The translations under genes and the position numbers were made by a program. A DNA stretch of 40,839 bases from a virus, in the IMG/VR virus record IMGVR_UViG_3300025601_000003, positions 1 through 40,839 of that record. One strand, given 5' to 3'. The notes under the pieces were generated by a model. It saw only the letters and a program-made list of their open reading frames with translations. It was not told the DNA's origin and made no database searches. Position 1 is the first letter of the stretch, and the number at the start of each line of letters is the position of its first letter. Shown in pieces: positions 29,561 through 39,796 of this stretch.

Positions 29561-31230
29561 AATTAAAATCAAAACTTACAATCGGAATTACCTTACTTGC
29601 AGTAGTTTTAGGAGCAGGAATGATATTCCAATCATACCAATCTCCAGCAGTAGGAGCTGCAACTCAATTAGTAGCAGGACAGACATTCTTTCTTGCAGGT
29701 TCAGGTATTTCATCAACCGCAACATCTTTTACACTAACGTCTTTCACTATCCCACAAAATAGCTACGCTATTCTTGATGGTGATGTATCAGAAACTTTTT
29801 ACGTCACGCTAGAGCCAGGAAGTAGACAACGACAGGAGATTGCTTCTTGTACAACAGTAGTCCAAAACGCAGGAGGTACAGCTACTATTTCAGGCTGTGT
29901 CAGAGGTCTTTCACCTATTTCTCCATACGGAGCAGATGCTACTTTACGGTTTGCTCACTCAGGAGGTACTTCAGTTATTCTTTCAGACCCTCCACAAGTA
30001 TTTGAACAATTTAGTGCAAAAGGAAATGATGAGACTATTACAGGCTCATGGACAGTACCTACACCTACAGCAGCAGGACAGATTGCTTCAAAGTCTTATG
30101 TTGATGGAGTAGTAAACGGAGGAGATGTAACCCTTGACGGTATTGCTTTAGGAGCTACAGCAGGTGAAACATTTGCTACAGGTACGATTGTCTATTTTGA
30201 TACTGTAACCGCTAAAGAATGGATGAAAGCAGATGCTTCTGTAGTTGCCTCATCAGCAGGAGTACAGCTTGGTATTGCCCAAGGAGCTGGTACAAATAAC
30301 AATGTTATTGCAGGAGGTGTACTTACAAGAGGGTATGACACTACCCAGACAGGTATGACCATAGGACAAGAGCTATACCTATCAGACACAGCAGGAGCTA
30401 CCTCAACAAGTGCAGGTACAATCTCAGTAAAACTAGGAATCTCAAGAACAGCAACAGCTTTCTATTTTGACCCTATCTACGGAAACATGGCAGGACTTGC
30501 TTATAACAATACTTTTACAGGTACAAATACTTTTACAGGAGCTGTTATAGGTGTTCAGCAAACTCAAATTGATAATTTTACGTCTTCAGGCACATGGACA
30601 AAACCCACTGAAGATAACTTTATTGGAATTGAGGTTTTAAGTATTGGAGGTGGAGCTGGAGGTGGGGCTGGCGAAGGGGGTGCAGGAGGTGGTGGTATGG
30701 CAGGTTCAGGAGGTGGTGCTAGGGGTGGGGGTACTGGTTCAATGGTTAATGCTAAATTTATTCCAAAAGAATTATTGACATCAACAGTAACAGTTACGAT
30801 TGGAGCTGGAGGAGCTGGTAATACTAGCCCCGTAACATATGGCGGTACAGCTCCTGATGGTGAAAGTGGAGGAGATACTACTTTTGGTTCAATTGTTACA
30901 GCTAAAGGAGGATTACCTGGAGCTGCTGTTACAGCAACGGCAGTTGCTTTAGATAAGGGTTATCCAAATTTATCTGCTGTAGAAAACGGAATTGCTGGAG
31001 GTGGTAGAACAATTTGTCATCCTGATGCTGGTGTAGGAGGAATTGGGGCAACTTCTTTTTATGGAGCAGGAGGTGCAACTGGTACAGGTACAGGTGACGG
31101 TCAAAATCCTGCTTCAGATAGTTATGGAGCTGGAGGTGGAGGTGCTGGATGTCCAAATGGTGGAGATGGTGGTGGAAATGGTGGAGATGGGATTAAGGGA
31201 TTTTTGAAAGTAATTGAATTTTACAACTAA
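29557..31230 (+). CDS. Glycine-rich fibre/adhesin with signal peptide
   Basis: 557 aa. Residues 1-35 form a signal peptide (LTIGITLLAVVLGAGMIF ... VGAA). The middle (RFAHSGGTSVILSDPPQVFE, DETITGSWTVPTP) resembles surface proteins common in CPR bacteria. FTSSGTWTKPTEDNF starts a poly-Gly C-terminal domain (about residues 345-557; GGGAGGGAGEGGAGGGG) like the receptor-binding domains of phage fibres. A virion fibre with a signal peptide is unusual; it may instead be displayed on the host surface. Confidence 0.7.
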   Translation: MKLKSKLTIGITLLAVVLGAGMIFQSYQSPAVGAATQLVAGQTFFLAGSGISSTATSFTLTSFTIPQNSYAILDGDVSETFYVTLEPGSRQRQEIASCTTVVQNAGGTATISGCVRGLSPISPYGADATLRFAHSGGTSVILSDPPQVFEQFSAKGNDETITGSWTVPTPTAAGQIASKSYVDGVVNGGDVTLDGIALGATAGETFATGTIVYFDTVTAKEWMKADASVVASSAGVQLGIAQGAGTNNNVIAGGVLTRGYDTTQTGMTIGQELYLSDTAGATSTSAGTISVKLGISRTATAFYFDPIYGNMAGLAYNNTFTGTNTFTGAVIGVQQTQIDNFTSSGTWTKPTEDNFIGIEVLSIGGGAGGGAGEGGAGGGGMAGSGGGARGGGTGSMVNAKFIPKELLTSTVTVTIGAGGAGNTSPVTYGGTAPDGESGGDTTFGSIVTAKGGLPGAAVTATAVALDKGYPNLSAVENGIAGGGRTICHPDAGVGGIGATSFYGAGGATGTGTGDGQNPASDSYGAGGGGAGCPNGGDGGGNGGDGIKGFLKVIEFYN

Positions 31231-31232
31231 TT

Positions 31233-33629
31233 ATGGCTAAAAAACTTTCACAAGGACAAGAAAGAGCATTAGCTCGAAACATCCAAGGTGGTACAGGTGC
31301 TCTTACTCAGCGTTCTTTAAACGCTGCTAAAACATCTGCAAATCAAGTAGCATTTAATTCTGTTGCAGACCCTGTGGGAACTTTTGGTGGTACTAAAGCA
31401 GATTTTACAAACAAAAAAGGTGGCTCAAGTGGACCTTCAAAAGAACAACTACTTATCAACTCTCAACAAGGTTCTTCTCCTGTTGGAGTTATTTCCTCTG
31501 CACAAGGTCAGTCAACTCTAAATGAATACAAGAAACGAGATGAACAAATCCGAACTGGAGCTGGTACGGATGCAAACCCTCTTACTGATATTCAGATTCA
31601 AGACTTTTCTAAACAAGGAATCTTGCCAGGTGATGTGGTTAAAGGAAAAGGAATCTTAACTAAATTTGGAACTTTTCAACCAGAAGCCGTTGCTCCTGAA
31701 AAGGTAGCAGACAGTTCAGCTACCTTTCTAAATCCAGAAACAGAACAAACTGAAGTAGTAACTGGAGATAGGGCTACTGTTGATGCTGCTATTGCAAACC
31801 CTCCAGATGGAATGTCCCTTGCAGAATCAAACCTTACAGGAAAGTCTGCTCCTTCTAAAGAAATGCAGGAAGCTATTGATAGTGTTGCAGTAACAACAAA
31901 AGCTCTTGAAGAAATAACAAGAAACTTTGAACGTTCAATGGTGTCTGATAAGGAAATGAAAAGTGAAGTTTTGGCTATTTCAAGACAATGGGTTGCTCGA
32001 AAGAAAACAATGGAAGACATTACCATGAGACAAACCAAAGGTCTTTCTACTCAACTTATGCGTTCTGGTGGAAGGTTTGTTGCTGGAACTACTGGAGGTA
32101 TTATCTCTGAGTCAGAACGACTTGGAGTTTTAAAGATAGGTGAGCTACAAGCTCAAAAAGAATCTGCTATTATTCAAGCAAAGCAAGCAATCCGTAACTT
32201 CAACTACCAGATTTATACAGATTTGATGGATAGTGCAGAAGCACTACAAGACCAGAAAGTAGCTGAACTTGCTATCCTACGAGAAGCACAACAGGTTAAG
32301 GATGAGGAAATTGCAGAAGAAAAGAAGACTTCAGACCAACAGATGCTTATTGCTGAGGCTATTGATGAAGGGTACACATCTTCAATAGACGTATTCTCTG
32401 CCCTTGATGGCAAAGTACCTTTTGATAAAGTACGAGAAATGATGGAAGCAGTTGATGAAGAAACAGGTATCTTTACTGGAGGTGCAGATGAAACAATCCG
32501 ACTAGGACCTAATGATTCATTAGTCAATGCAAAGACAGGAGAACGTCTTGCAAGTGGGATAGGAACTGGTGGAGGAAGTTCTAATTTTAATAGTAGTTCA
32601 CCATCAAGCCAGACACCTGGTTCTAGTTCTCTTAGTGGAGGAACTACAACAGTATCTTATGTCCATGACGAAACAGGAGAAACCTACTCTTACGAGTTAC
32701 CAAACGAGGCTACTGTAGACGAGGCTAGGGATATAAGAAACATAATCCGACAACTTCCAATTAAGTTGAAAGACAACGTAGCAGAAAAACCTATCCTAAT
32801 AGCAGATATTTTACTAGATTTGCGTGATGGACTTGCGATGCAAGATATTGCTAACCTTATGAAGGGTTTTGTTCTTGACCTCAAAGGTGGAGCTGATGCT
32901 GTTTTAGGTGAGGAGTTTCTTTCTTTAGCTCTTGGGACACTAATTGAACCTGGTGACTTATCTGCCCAGATGAACATGGGAAGACATGAACAGGCTATGC
33001 GTATGGTTGAAAACGCTCAACTTGAAAATGTAGATACCCCATTTGGGGATACTGACTCAACAAGAGGGCTTATTGTTAATGTTAATCGAGTGACCGAACT
33101 TATTAATAAAGTTCCTGTTGACAAACTTGGTGCTATTGATAAGGCGGCATTCAAGTTCCAAAGACTTTCTGGTATTCAACTATCTACAGAAGAAGAAAAG
33201 ACTGTACAGAAACTTGAAACCTCAATGCAAACATTAAGTGGTTCTTTCCGATTAGGATTCTCAGGACAGCAGTTGACTGAAACTGAAAAAGAATTGATGG
33301 ATAGTTTAACTGTGTCTTTATCAGACCAGCCTGAAATTGCTATAACTAAAGCAGGTGAACTTTCTCATTATGTAACTGGATTGCATAATCAAGCTCGTTC
33401 TCAACGAGGATTACCTGTAGCAACAAGTGCTCAACTTATTAATGATAGTGCAAGGCTAGTACTTTATGAAACAAGAGCAACAGAATTTGCTGCTAAACGA
33501 AAAAAAGAACAATACAGCTCAACAACTGACGACTCTTTACTGAATGGCTTTATGAGTTCTGAGTTTAATTATTCATCAAGTAGTTCATCGGGCTCTTCTG
33601 GAACACTTAATGGTTATCCAACATCTTAA
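31233..33629 (+). CDS. Large internal virion / ejection-type protein
   Basis: 798 aa, Gln/Ser/Ala-rich with long helices (ERSMVSDKEMKSEVLAIS, ESAIIQAKQAIRNFNYQIYT) and a Ser/Gly-rich linker (SSNFNSSSPSSQTPGSSS). Size and position after nozzle and fibre match podovirus inner-core or ejectosome proteins. No enzymatic motif (no lytic transglycosylase) seen. Confidence 0.5.
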   Translation: MAKKLSQGQERALARNIQGGTGALTQRSLNAAKTSANQVAFNSVADPVGTFGGTKADFTNKKGGSSGPSKEQLLINSQQGSSPVGVISSAQGQSTLNEYKKRDEQIRTGAGTDANPLTDIQIQDFSKQGILPGDVVKGKGILTKFGTFQPEAVAPEKVADSSATFLNPETEQTEVVTGDRATVDAAIANPPDGMSLAESNLTGKSAPSKEMQEAIDSVAVTTKALEEITRNFERSMVSDKEMKSEVLAISRQWVARKKTMEDITMRQTKGLSTQLMRSGGRFVAGTTGGIISESERLGVLKIGELQAQKESAIIQAKQAIRNFNYQIYTDLMDSAEALQDQKVAELAILREAQQVKDEEIAEEKKTSDQQMLIAEAIDEGYTSSIDVFSALDGKVPFDKVREMMEAVDEETGIFTGGADETIRLGPNDSLVNAKTGERLASGIGTGGGSSNFNSSSPSSQTPGSSSLSGGTTTVSYVHDETGETYSYELPNEATVDEARDIRNIIRQLPIKLKDNVAEKPILIADILLDLRDGLAMQDIANLMKGFVLDLKGGADAVLGEEFLSLALGTLIEPGDLSAQMNMGRHEQAMRMVENAQLENVDTPFGDTDSTRGLIVNVNRVTELINKVPVDKLGAIDKAAFKFQRLSGIQLSTEEEKTVQKLETSMQTLSGSFRLGFSGQQLTETEKELMDSLTVSLSDQPEIAITKAGELSHYVTGLHNQARSQRGLPVATSAQLINDSARLVLYETRATEFAAKRKKEQYSSTTDDSLLNGFMSSEFNYSSSSSSGSSGTLNGYPTS

Positions 33630-33630
33630 T

Positions 33631-35595
33631 ATGACTAAAACAACACAACCTACAATGAAGGAAATCCTGGACAGGGCTTTCGCAAAAAGAGATACAGATG
33701 ATGATGCAAAAGAAATCACTGAACGATATTTTAGTGGTCGTTACAATGATAGGTTAACAGCAGAGGGGATGGACCCAGTACCTATTAAAAAACCAAAGAT
33801 GCCTAAAGTTAATCTCAAGGCTGCTTTAGCAAACCAACAAGAGGGTTTACAGACAATGATTCCTGAGCCTGAACCTGTTGCAACACGAATAGCCAAAGAT
33901 GTTCCTTCCGATATTAAAGAGGTGGGGGATTTTTCAGAAAAAATACAGCAAGCTCGTGGAGCAAAGATTGGAAAAATTCTTAGAAGTGAAGACCTTAATG
34001 TACTTGAAAAAGGTATGTCTACTCTGTCACAGGTTGTTTTGGGAAGTATTGCTGATGCAATAGCTATTGGTTCAACAGGGGCAATAAAGACTTTTGCTAC
34101 ACCAGAATTAGAAGAAGACATGAAAAATCTTGCGCAATCTGTAGGAGAAAACGAAAATGTCCAATCTTTAATTGGTACATACACCACTTGGTATGAAGGA
34201 CTAAGTCCTGAATCTAAGAATATGATAGATGCAGTTGCACCAGTTGCAGAAGTTGCCTCAGAAATAACTCTAGCAGGAAAGGTAGTAAAACCAGCAAAAG
34301 AAGCTGGTCAAGCAGTTGTTACAGGAACAAAAGAAAGTATTAAGGCAGGGGTTAAAACATTTGAAACAGGAATGGAGCAAGGGGCAAAACTACAAAGCGT
34401 AGCAGGTGGAGTTGTAAAAAAACTAACACCAGATACTTCTGGGATGACATCTACTCAAATTGAGAAAAATATGGGACTAGGAAGTACTGATAGACAAAAG
34501 TTTTTTGCACAACAAGGAAAATCTGAGGGAGAGTACCTATTAGAAAAAGGAATTGTAGGAAACAGAGAACAAACAGCCAAGCAACTGTCTGAGAACTTTA
34601 CTGCTCTTAGAGAGAATGTTGATGATGGATTATCAAACATACCTGGTAATCACCGTGACTCACGGGTTACTGTCGTAGCTGAGGATATAGCTAAATACAT
34701 GAAAGATACATCAAGTCCTGAAGCAACTGAATTTGCTATTCTTGCTGATAAAGCAAGAGGTGTAGGTCTTGATATGTCTGAAATGAACAAAGTAAAACGT
34801 GCATTTGAACGTAATATAAAAATGAGTTATTACAAAGACCCTACTGTAAGTAGTAAGGTAGCACAATCGGCTACAAATAAAGATAAAGCATTACGAGAAT
34901 TTCAATTTGAAATAGCTTCTAAGGGAGGTTTTGATAACCTTGCAGAACTAAATAAAGATATACAAGCAAGCAAGTCTTTAATGGACTCTATAGGTAAAAA
35001 TATTATTGGAGAAAAGCCACCAAATAACATGAACTTGTCAGACTGGTTTATCCTCTCAGGCGGTGCTTCAAACCCAGCTTTTTTTGCAGGTTTCCTTGGC
35101 AAGAAAGTTCTTTCTACTGAAACAGTAAAAATATTTGCAACTAGATTACTTGCTGGATTCCCTAAAGTTAAACCAATCAAACGTGCTGATATGGAGACTA
35201 TCCTTGAACGAGCAAGAGAAACATACAAAAAACAAGACATTGCTGAAAGAAAAAATAAGGAAAGCATCTTACTTTATGAAGAATTAAAGAATAGTGGGTT
35301 TAAAATGGGAGGCAAAGAAGGCTTGGAATTTGTATTGGAAAATCCTATTGCCCTTACACAGCAAGAACAACACTTGCTCAAACAAATTAAATTTGAAAAA
35401 GAGTATAGAGAAACTGTTAACTTTATTTTGGAAGAACGTAATAAAGGAAATGCTGTTGGTGAAGGATTCACTATTGAAAACATTGATAATACAGGAATTC
35501 TAAACCCTCAAAGCAGGTTTGACCCGTATCCGCTTGACACTAAAGACCCAACCTTAGCCCCTACATATAAACGCCCTGATACAATAGATTTTTAG
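33631..35595 (+). CDS. Second large internal virion / ejection-type protein
   Basis: 654 aa from MTKTTQPTMK; the ATG is 1 bp after the upstream stop. Rich in helices, with a hydrophobic Ala/Gly/Ile patch (VVLGSIADAIAIGSTGAI) that could insert in a membrane, and DAVAPVAEVASEITLAGKVV. Together with the gene before it, it probably makes the DNA-ejection channel. Inferred from size, order and amphipathic composition. Confidence 0.5.
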   Translation: MTKTTQPTMKEILDRAFAKRDTDDDAKEITERYFSGRYNDRLTAEGMDPVPIKKPKMPKVNLKAALANQQEGLQTMIPEPEPVATRIAKDVPSDIKEVGDFSEKIQQARGAKIGKILRSEDLNVLEKGMSTLSQVVLGSIADAIAIGSTGAIKTFATPELEEDMKNLAQSVGENENVQSLIGTYTTWYEGLSPESKNMIDAVAPVAEVASEITLAGKVVKPAKEAGQAVVTGTKESIKAGVKTFETGMEQGAKLQSVAGGVVKKLTPDTSGMTSTQIEKNMGLGSTDRQKFFAQQGKSEGEYLLEKGIVGNREQTAKQLSENFTALRENVDDGLSNIPGNHRDSRVTVVAEDIAKYMKDTSSPEATEFAILADKARGVGLDMSEMNKVKRAFERNIKMSYYKDPTVSSKVAQSATNKDKALREFQFEIASKGGFDNLAELNKDIQASKSLMDSIGKNIIGEKPPNNMNLSDWFILSGGASNPAFFAGFLGKKVLSTETVKIFATRLLAGFPKVKPIKRADMETILERARETYKKQDIAERKNKESILLYEELKNSGFKMGGKEGLEFVLENPIALTQQEQHLLKQIKFEKEYRETVNFILEERNKGNAVGEGFTIENIDNTGILNPQSRFDPYPLDTKDPTLAPTYKRPDTIDF

Positions 35596-35620
35596 TAGTT
35601 AAACTTTCTAACACAATAAT

Positions 35621-36382
35621 ATGTCAACAAAACTACGAACAGCAATACAAAATAGAAAGAAATCACAACTCACTGAAATGGAGGATATGAAAGAAGTGCT
35701 AAAAGGTCTTGCTGAGGAAACTAGCAGGTCTTCGTATGCTGTCATTCTTAATGATGTGTTTGAACGTGGTTTTGAACAACTGAAAAAAGATATAACTCCT
35801 ATGTTTGAAGAATGGATTACTACCAATTTTGATGAAATGATAGAAGTTAAACTACGGGGTGAAACTGGAGAACAAGGAATTAAAGGTGTCAAAGGTAATC
35901 AAGGAGAAATTGGAAAGACAGGAAAACAAGGTATACAAGGTATACAAGGGGTTACTGGGATAGGAGGTAAGGAAGGTCCAAAAGGTATTGCTGGACCAAA
36001 GGGTGATAAGGGTATCGAGGGAGGAACTGGGGATAAAGGTGACTCTGTAACCCTTCAGGAAGTACTTGACGAAGTTGGACCAGAACTTGCTGCATTTAAA
36101 GTGGAAGTAAAAAATACAATGCGACAAGGTAAAAAGAGTGGAGGTGGTCAAGGAGGTGGTGGTATGGGTAACATAGTTTCGTTCACCTTTACTGGTGACG
36201 GTTCAACTACTGAGTTTGCACTACCTCATCGTGTTGCTGCTAGTGGTCTTGCACTATGGGCATATGTGAACGGACAATGGATACAACCAGGAGTTCACTT
36301 TAATGTATCTGATAAGACATTAACTATGACATCAGTATTAGACTCTGTAGATGTATTAGAAGGATTCTTAATCAGAACATAA
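35621..36382 (+). CDS. Collagen-like tail fibre protein
   Basis: 253 aa. An N-terminal helical part (residues 1-78), then about 20 Gly-X-Y triplets at 79-143 (RGETGEQGIKGVKGNQGE, GPKGIAGPKGDKGIEGG), a short helix, a Gly linker (GGGQGGGGMG) and a C-terminal beta domain (VSFTFTGDGSTTEFALPHRV). Collagen repeats make trimeric shafts in phage fibres; the C-terminal domain could bind receptor. Confidence 0.8.
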   Translation: MSTKLRTAIQNRKKSQLTEMEDMKEVLKGLAEETSRSSYAVILNDVFERGFEQLKKDITPMFEEWITTNFDEMIEVKLRGETGEQGIKGVKGNQGEIGKTGKQGIQGIQGVTGIGGKEGPKGIAGPKGDKGIEGGTGDKGDSVTLQEVLDEVGPELAAFKVEVKNTMRQGKKSGGGQGGGGMGNIVSFTFTGDGSTTEFALPHRVAASGLALWAYVNGQWIQPGVHFNVSDKTLTMTSVLDSVDVLEGFLIRT

Positions 36383-36386
36383 TAGT

Positions 36387-36497
36387 ATGTTAAAACCTTT
36401 TAAGTTGAAACAGACTGATAAAAACAAAGAACTTGTTGAGCAAATTAGACAAGAAGTAATTAGTGAGTTAATTAAAGATGGTAAACTAAAGATATGA
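36387..36497 (+). CDS. Unknown 36-aa protein
   Basis: MLKPFKLKQTDKNKELVEQI then RQEVISELIKDGKLKI. Basic and helical. Its TGA overlaps the next ATG, supporting a coupled gene. Role unknown. Confidence 0.5.
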   Translation: MLKPFKLKQTDKNKELVEQIRQEVISELIKDGKLKI

Positions 36498-38962
36498 AAA
36501 AAGTACTAACAGCAATTCTAATAGTGATGGCACTCTCAGCAGGAGTGTATCTATATATAGACCAGACATCAGAAGATGTTGTTGGTGCTGCCTTACGACA
36601 GTTTAAGTCCTCACAAATAGGAGGAAGTCCACAAGCAGGATATGTCCTTGTAACTGATGGAATAAGCTCAACATGGGAAGCTGGTGGAGGGGCTGTAGAT
36701 GTAGTCTCAAACGTAGTTACAAACAGAATCTTGGGTAGAATTACAGCAGGTACAGGTGACTCAGAGCAACTCACAGATAGTGAAGTACGTACTTTAATAA
36801 ACGTAGAAGACGACTCAGATAAAACAGACACAGCTAACGTAACAAGCGCTGGTGCATTTATGGACAGTGAAGCAACTGACCTTGCTGCCCTTAAAGCTAT
36901 CGACCAGAGTCTAGTCAGTGGAGCATCCCCAGTATTCTCTACAACAAACATGACCGACGCTACTAACAAGCGGTTTGTTACTGATTCACAAGAGGCAAAG
37001 GTAGATTACATATCAGTCACTCAAGCAGTAGACTTAGACAGTATGGAAGTTGATATTGCAGCTCTTGCAAACGGTATGGTGTATAAGGGTGACTGGGATG
37101 CTAGTGCAGGAACATTCCCAGGAGCAGCAGCAGCCCAGATAGGATGGTTCTACTATGTATCTGTTGCAGGAACAGTAGACAGTGTAGCCTTTGCAGTAGG
37201 TGACAACATTATTGCAGTTACAGACGATGCATCTACATCTACCTACGCAAGTAACTGGAGTAAGCACGACCAGACAGATGCAGTACAAGCGGTAGTAGGG
37301 CTCACAGGGTCAGTAGCAAAGGGTTCACTCCTGGCTGCACTTAACGTAGAAGACGGAGCAGACGTTACAGATGCTACTAACGTAACAGCAGCAGGAGCTG
37401 CAATGCTCGCAAATGCTAATACGTTTACAAATACAGGAGACACCAGTTTTGCAGGCAACGTCGGCATTGGGACGACGACACCAACCAACTCGTTATACGT
37501 AAACGACTCATCTACCCAAACTGCTACCTTTGCCAGTGACCATGCGGCTCAAGCTGCTGTTCAGATTCTTAATAACGATTCTGGAGCCACTTCAGTGAGT
37601 AAATTAGGCCTTTCGGGTATTGGAACTGACAATGTAACTAGTGGCGCCGCTAATCTTGTCGGCGGAAAAGAACAACAGTGGACCAGTACCGCCTCTACTC
37701 GTGATGGTTATCTTGCTCTTCAAGTTCGAGAGAATAACTCTATGACTGAAAAAGTGCGAATTGATAGTGCAGGCAACGTCGGCATTGGGACGACAGGACC
37801 AGCAACCAAGATTCATACTTATTCAGATGACACATCAACAAACCAACTTACTCTTGAACAAGATGGGACTGGAGACAGTTCAATGGTCTATGAGCTAACA
37901 GGAGCAAAAGCTTGGCAAACAGGTATAGATAACTCTGATAGTGATAAATTCAAAATAGGTTCTAGTCAAAGCTCTACTTGGGCAAACACCAGGTTAACTA
38001 TTGATGGAACGTCTGGCAACGTCGGGATTGGTACTGCAACTCCTACTAATAAACTTACTATATCTGGTGCATTTGTAGCAGGTGGTATTTTAGTAAGTGA
38101 CAGCAGCATAACATCATCCTCACCAGTGATTGAAGTGCAAGGGCGTCGTGATGGAGCTAATAACAGCCAGACGTTTACAGGTGGCCTAGCTCTCGCAGGT
38201 CTGCGTACAGATGCTGCAGTCGACAACAATAAGAGTTTAGGAACAGTGTATTTTGGTGGCAACCACACTGATGAAACTGAAAGTAACTTACTTTACACAG
38301 CTTCAATTTCTGCTACTGCAGAGGGAACATTTAGTAATTCTACAACCATGCCAACTGGCCTAAGTTTCTACACTGGCTCTGAGGGTCTTGCACTGGGTAC
38401 TCCCAACGATACCTACGGTGAAGAACGTATGCGTATAGATGCAAGTGGCAACGTCGGCATCGGGACGACATCACCATCTCAGGCATTGTCAGTGCAGGGC
38501 AATGTATTAGCCGATTCATATCTGGAATATTCTCCTAAATATGTTGGTGACGCACTATCGCAAATATTAGACATTAAAGAGGAGCCAAATACTAAAGAAG
38601 GTGATTGGGCTGAAGTTGACCACAGTACACTTCCATCAGGTGTTAGGTATGAAGAAGTGGTAAAAATCGTAGACGAAGTACCAGTGACATTTGTTGGTAG
38701 AGATTTAGGAAAGTCAGTGCAATTTAATCTCACAGCAATCCAACAGCTTTATGAACTAACACTACAACAGCAAGCAGAAATAGAAGCACTGAAGTTACGA
38801 ATTGATAAACTAGATGGACTAGGAACTGCACCTGTTGAAGTAGATAGTGACGGAAACCTTTTGTCAGCGCCTTTGTGGGCTGGATTTGGAGTTTTGTTTA
38901 CTGTGTCACTTAGCGCTTGGATTATAAGGTCCAGAAGAAAAGTATTTGAAACAAAATTATAA
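36494..38962 (+). CDS. NVGIGT-repeat fibre protein with signal peptide and C-terminal membrane anchor
   Basis: 822 aa. Residues 4-25 form an N-terminal hydrophobic signal (LTAILIVMALSAGVYLYI). Four GNVGIGT repeats mark beta-helical blocks. The C-terminal part has LYELTLQQQAEIEALKLRID, a coiled coil like the stalk helices of S74-type intramolecular chaperones, but no SD-x-R-L-K cleavage motif. It ends with a membrane segment (WAGFGVLFTVSLSAWII) and RSRRK. The topology is that of an exported, membrane-anchored surface protein, odd for a virion fibre. Confidence 0.7.
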   Translation: MKKVLTAILIVMALSAGVYLYIDQTSEDVVGAALRQFKSSQIGGSPQAGYVLVTDGISSTWEAGGGAVDVVSNVVTNRILGRITAGTGDSEQLTDSEVRTLINVEDDSDKTDTANVTSAGAFMDSEATDLAALKAIDQSLVSGASPVFSTTNMTDATNKRFVTDSQEAKVDYISVTQAVDLDSMEVDIAALANGMVYKGDWDASAGTFPGAAAAQIGWFYYVSVAGTVDSVAFAVGDNIIAVTDDASTSTYASNWSKHDQTDAVQAVVGLTGSVAKGSLLAALNVEDGADVTDATNVTAAGAAMLANANTFTNTGDTSFAGNVGIGTTTPTNSLYVNDSSTQTATFASDHAAQAAVQILNNDSGATSVSKLGLSGIGTDNVTSGAANLVGGKEQQWTSTASTRDGYLALQVRENNSMTEKVRIDSAGNVGIGTTGPATKIHTYSDDTSTNQLTLEQDGTGDSSMVYELTGAKAWQTGIDNSDSDKFKIGSSQSSTWANTRLTIDGTSGNVGIGTATPTNKLTISGAFVAGGILVSDSSITSSSPVIEVQGRRDGANNSQTFTGGLALAGLRTDAAVDNNKSLGTVYFGGNHTDETESNLLYTASISATAEGTFSNSTTMPTGLSFYTGSEGLALGTPNDTYGEERMRIDASGNVGIGTTSPSQALSVQGNVLADSYLEYSPKYVGDALSQILDIKEEPNTKEGDWAEVDHSTLPSGVRYEEVVKIVDEVPVTFVGRDLGKSVQFNLTAIQQLYELTLQQQAEIEALKLRIDKLDGLGTAPVEVDSDGNLLSAPLWAGFGVLFTVSLSAWIIRSRRKVFETKL
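37454..37476 (+). repeat. GC-rich NVGIGT-coding DNA repeat (also 37772-37794, 38015-38037, 38447-38469)
   Basis: GGCAACGTCGGCATTGGGAC followed by GAC occurs twice exactly, once with one change (38447) and once with several (38015). About 65% GC inside a gene near 40%. Identical codons at distant repeats suggest recent exchange or gene conversion. Confidence 0.8.
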
Positions 38963-38973
38963 TAATAAGATAT

Positions 38974-39234
38974 ATGGAACACTACATAATGCCAGCCCTA
39001 CTTGCCACAGCGTCAGTAGGACAGACAATTACCAAGAGTACCAGTGTTTCTATTGCACTTGTTCTTATGCTCATGGCAGGGACCTACTTCGCAGGAGTAA
39101 CTTTTGCAAGTACAGATAATCGCATCTCTAATCTTGAAGAAGGACTTGAAGAAATCAGTCTGCAACAGACTGTAATACTTCAAGCCATTCAGGGGGAACA
39201 TACTTTCTTAACAAAAGAAAATGCTACAAACTAA
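38974..39234 (+). CDS. Single-pass membrane protein of the lysis cassette
   Basis: 86 aa. A membrane segment at about 24-47 (VSIALVLMLMAGTYFAGVTF) followed by an acidic coiled coil (ISNLEEGLEEISLQQTVILQ). First gene of the lysis module; could be a holin, antiholin or spanin-like protein. Confidence 0.6.
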   Translation: MEHYIMPALLATASVGQTITKSTSVSIALVLMLMAGTYFAGVTFASTDNRISNLEEGLEEISLQQTVILQAIQGEHTFLTKENATN

Positions 39235-39796
39235 AATACTTTCAAACATAGAAATTAAACAAGCCTGGCTTGATGAGCTGCTGGAGCTATTCCCTGAGTT
39301 AGATATTACTATTGCGAACACTACAGCAAGCCTAAGACCTAAGTGGAATCCTTGGCACAATTCAATCTGGGGAGACTTTGATTGGATACGAGGCATGATA
39401 GGAGATGCAGACATACGTTGCTTTGTAACCACATTTGAACGTCTTAACTCTATCGGAATTACATCCCACTATGGGATGTATGACATGGTTGATAGAGATT
39501 TAAATTATGATTTTTATATGGGTCTTCCTAAAAAGTTTGATAATAGAGCTATTAAAAATGGTTTTAAATCAAACTTTGTGTGGATATTTGTACATGAGGC
39601 TTGTCATGGTATGGAAAAGCAAAGCTCTGGTCCAGACCGTACTCATATGATGGAAGACCAAGGTCGGTTACTAGAACTTTTAAATGAACATCGAAAACGG
39701 TATAATTTACTAATAGAAAAAATAACTCTTTTAAAAAGATTAATACAATTATATGAGCAGCTTAAAGCTATCACTCTTTCGTCCAACAAGAAGTAA
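39221..39796 (+). CDS. HEXXH zinc metallopeptidase
   Basis: 191 aa. FVHEACHGMEKQ at 123-134 has the HExxH zinc motif (His125, Glu126, His129), preceded by a hydrophobic helix (NFVWIF). A C-terminal Leu/Lys-rich helical region (LLIEKITLLKRLIQLYEQLK) follows. The third ligand is unclear (Glu or His in RTHMMEDQG, about 141-149). It sits beside an M23 endolysin, so it may help lysis by cutting peptide or envelope protein. Confidence 0.75.
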   Translation: MLQTKILSNIEIKQAWLDELLELFPELDITIANTTASLRPKWNPWHNSIWGDFDWIRGMIGDADIRCFVTTFERLNSIGITSHYGMYDMVDRDLNYDFYMGLPKKFDNRAIKNGFKSNFVWIFVHEACHGMEKQSSGPDRTHMMEDQGRLLELLNEHRKRYNLLIEKITLLKRLIQLYEQLKAITLSSNKK

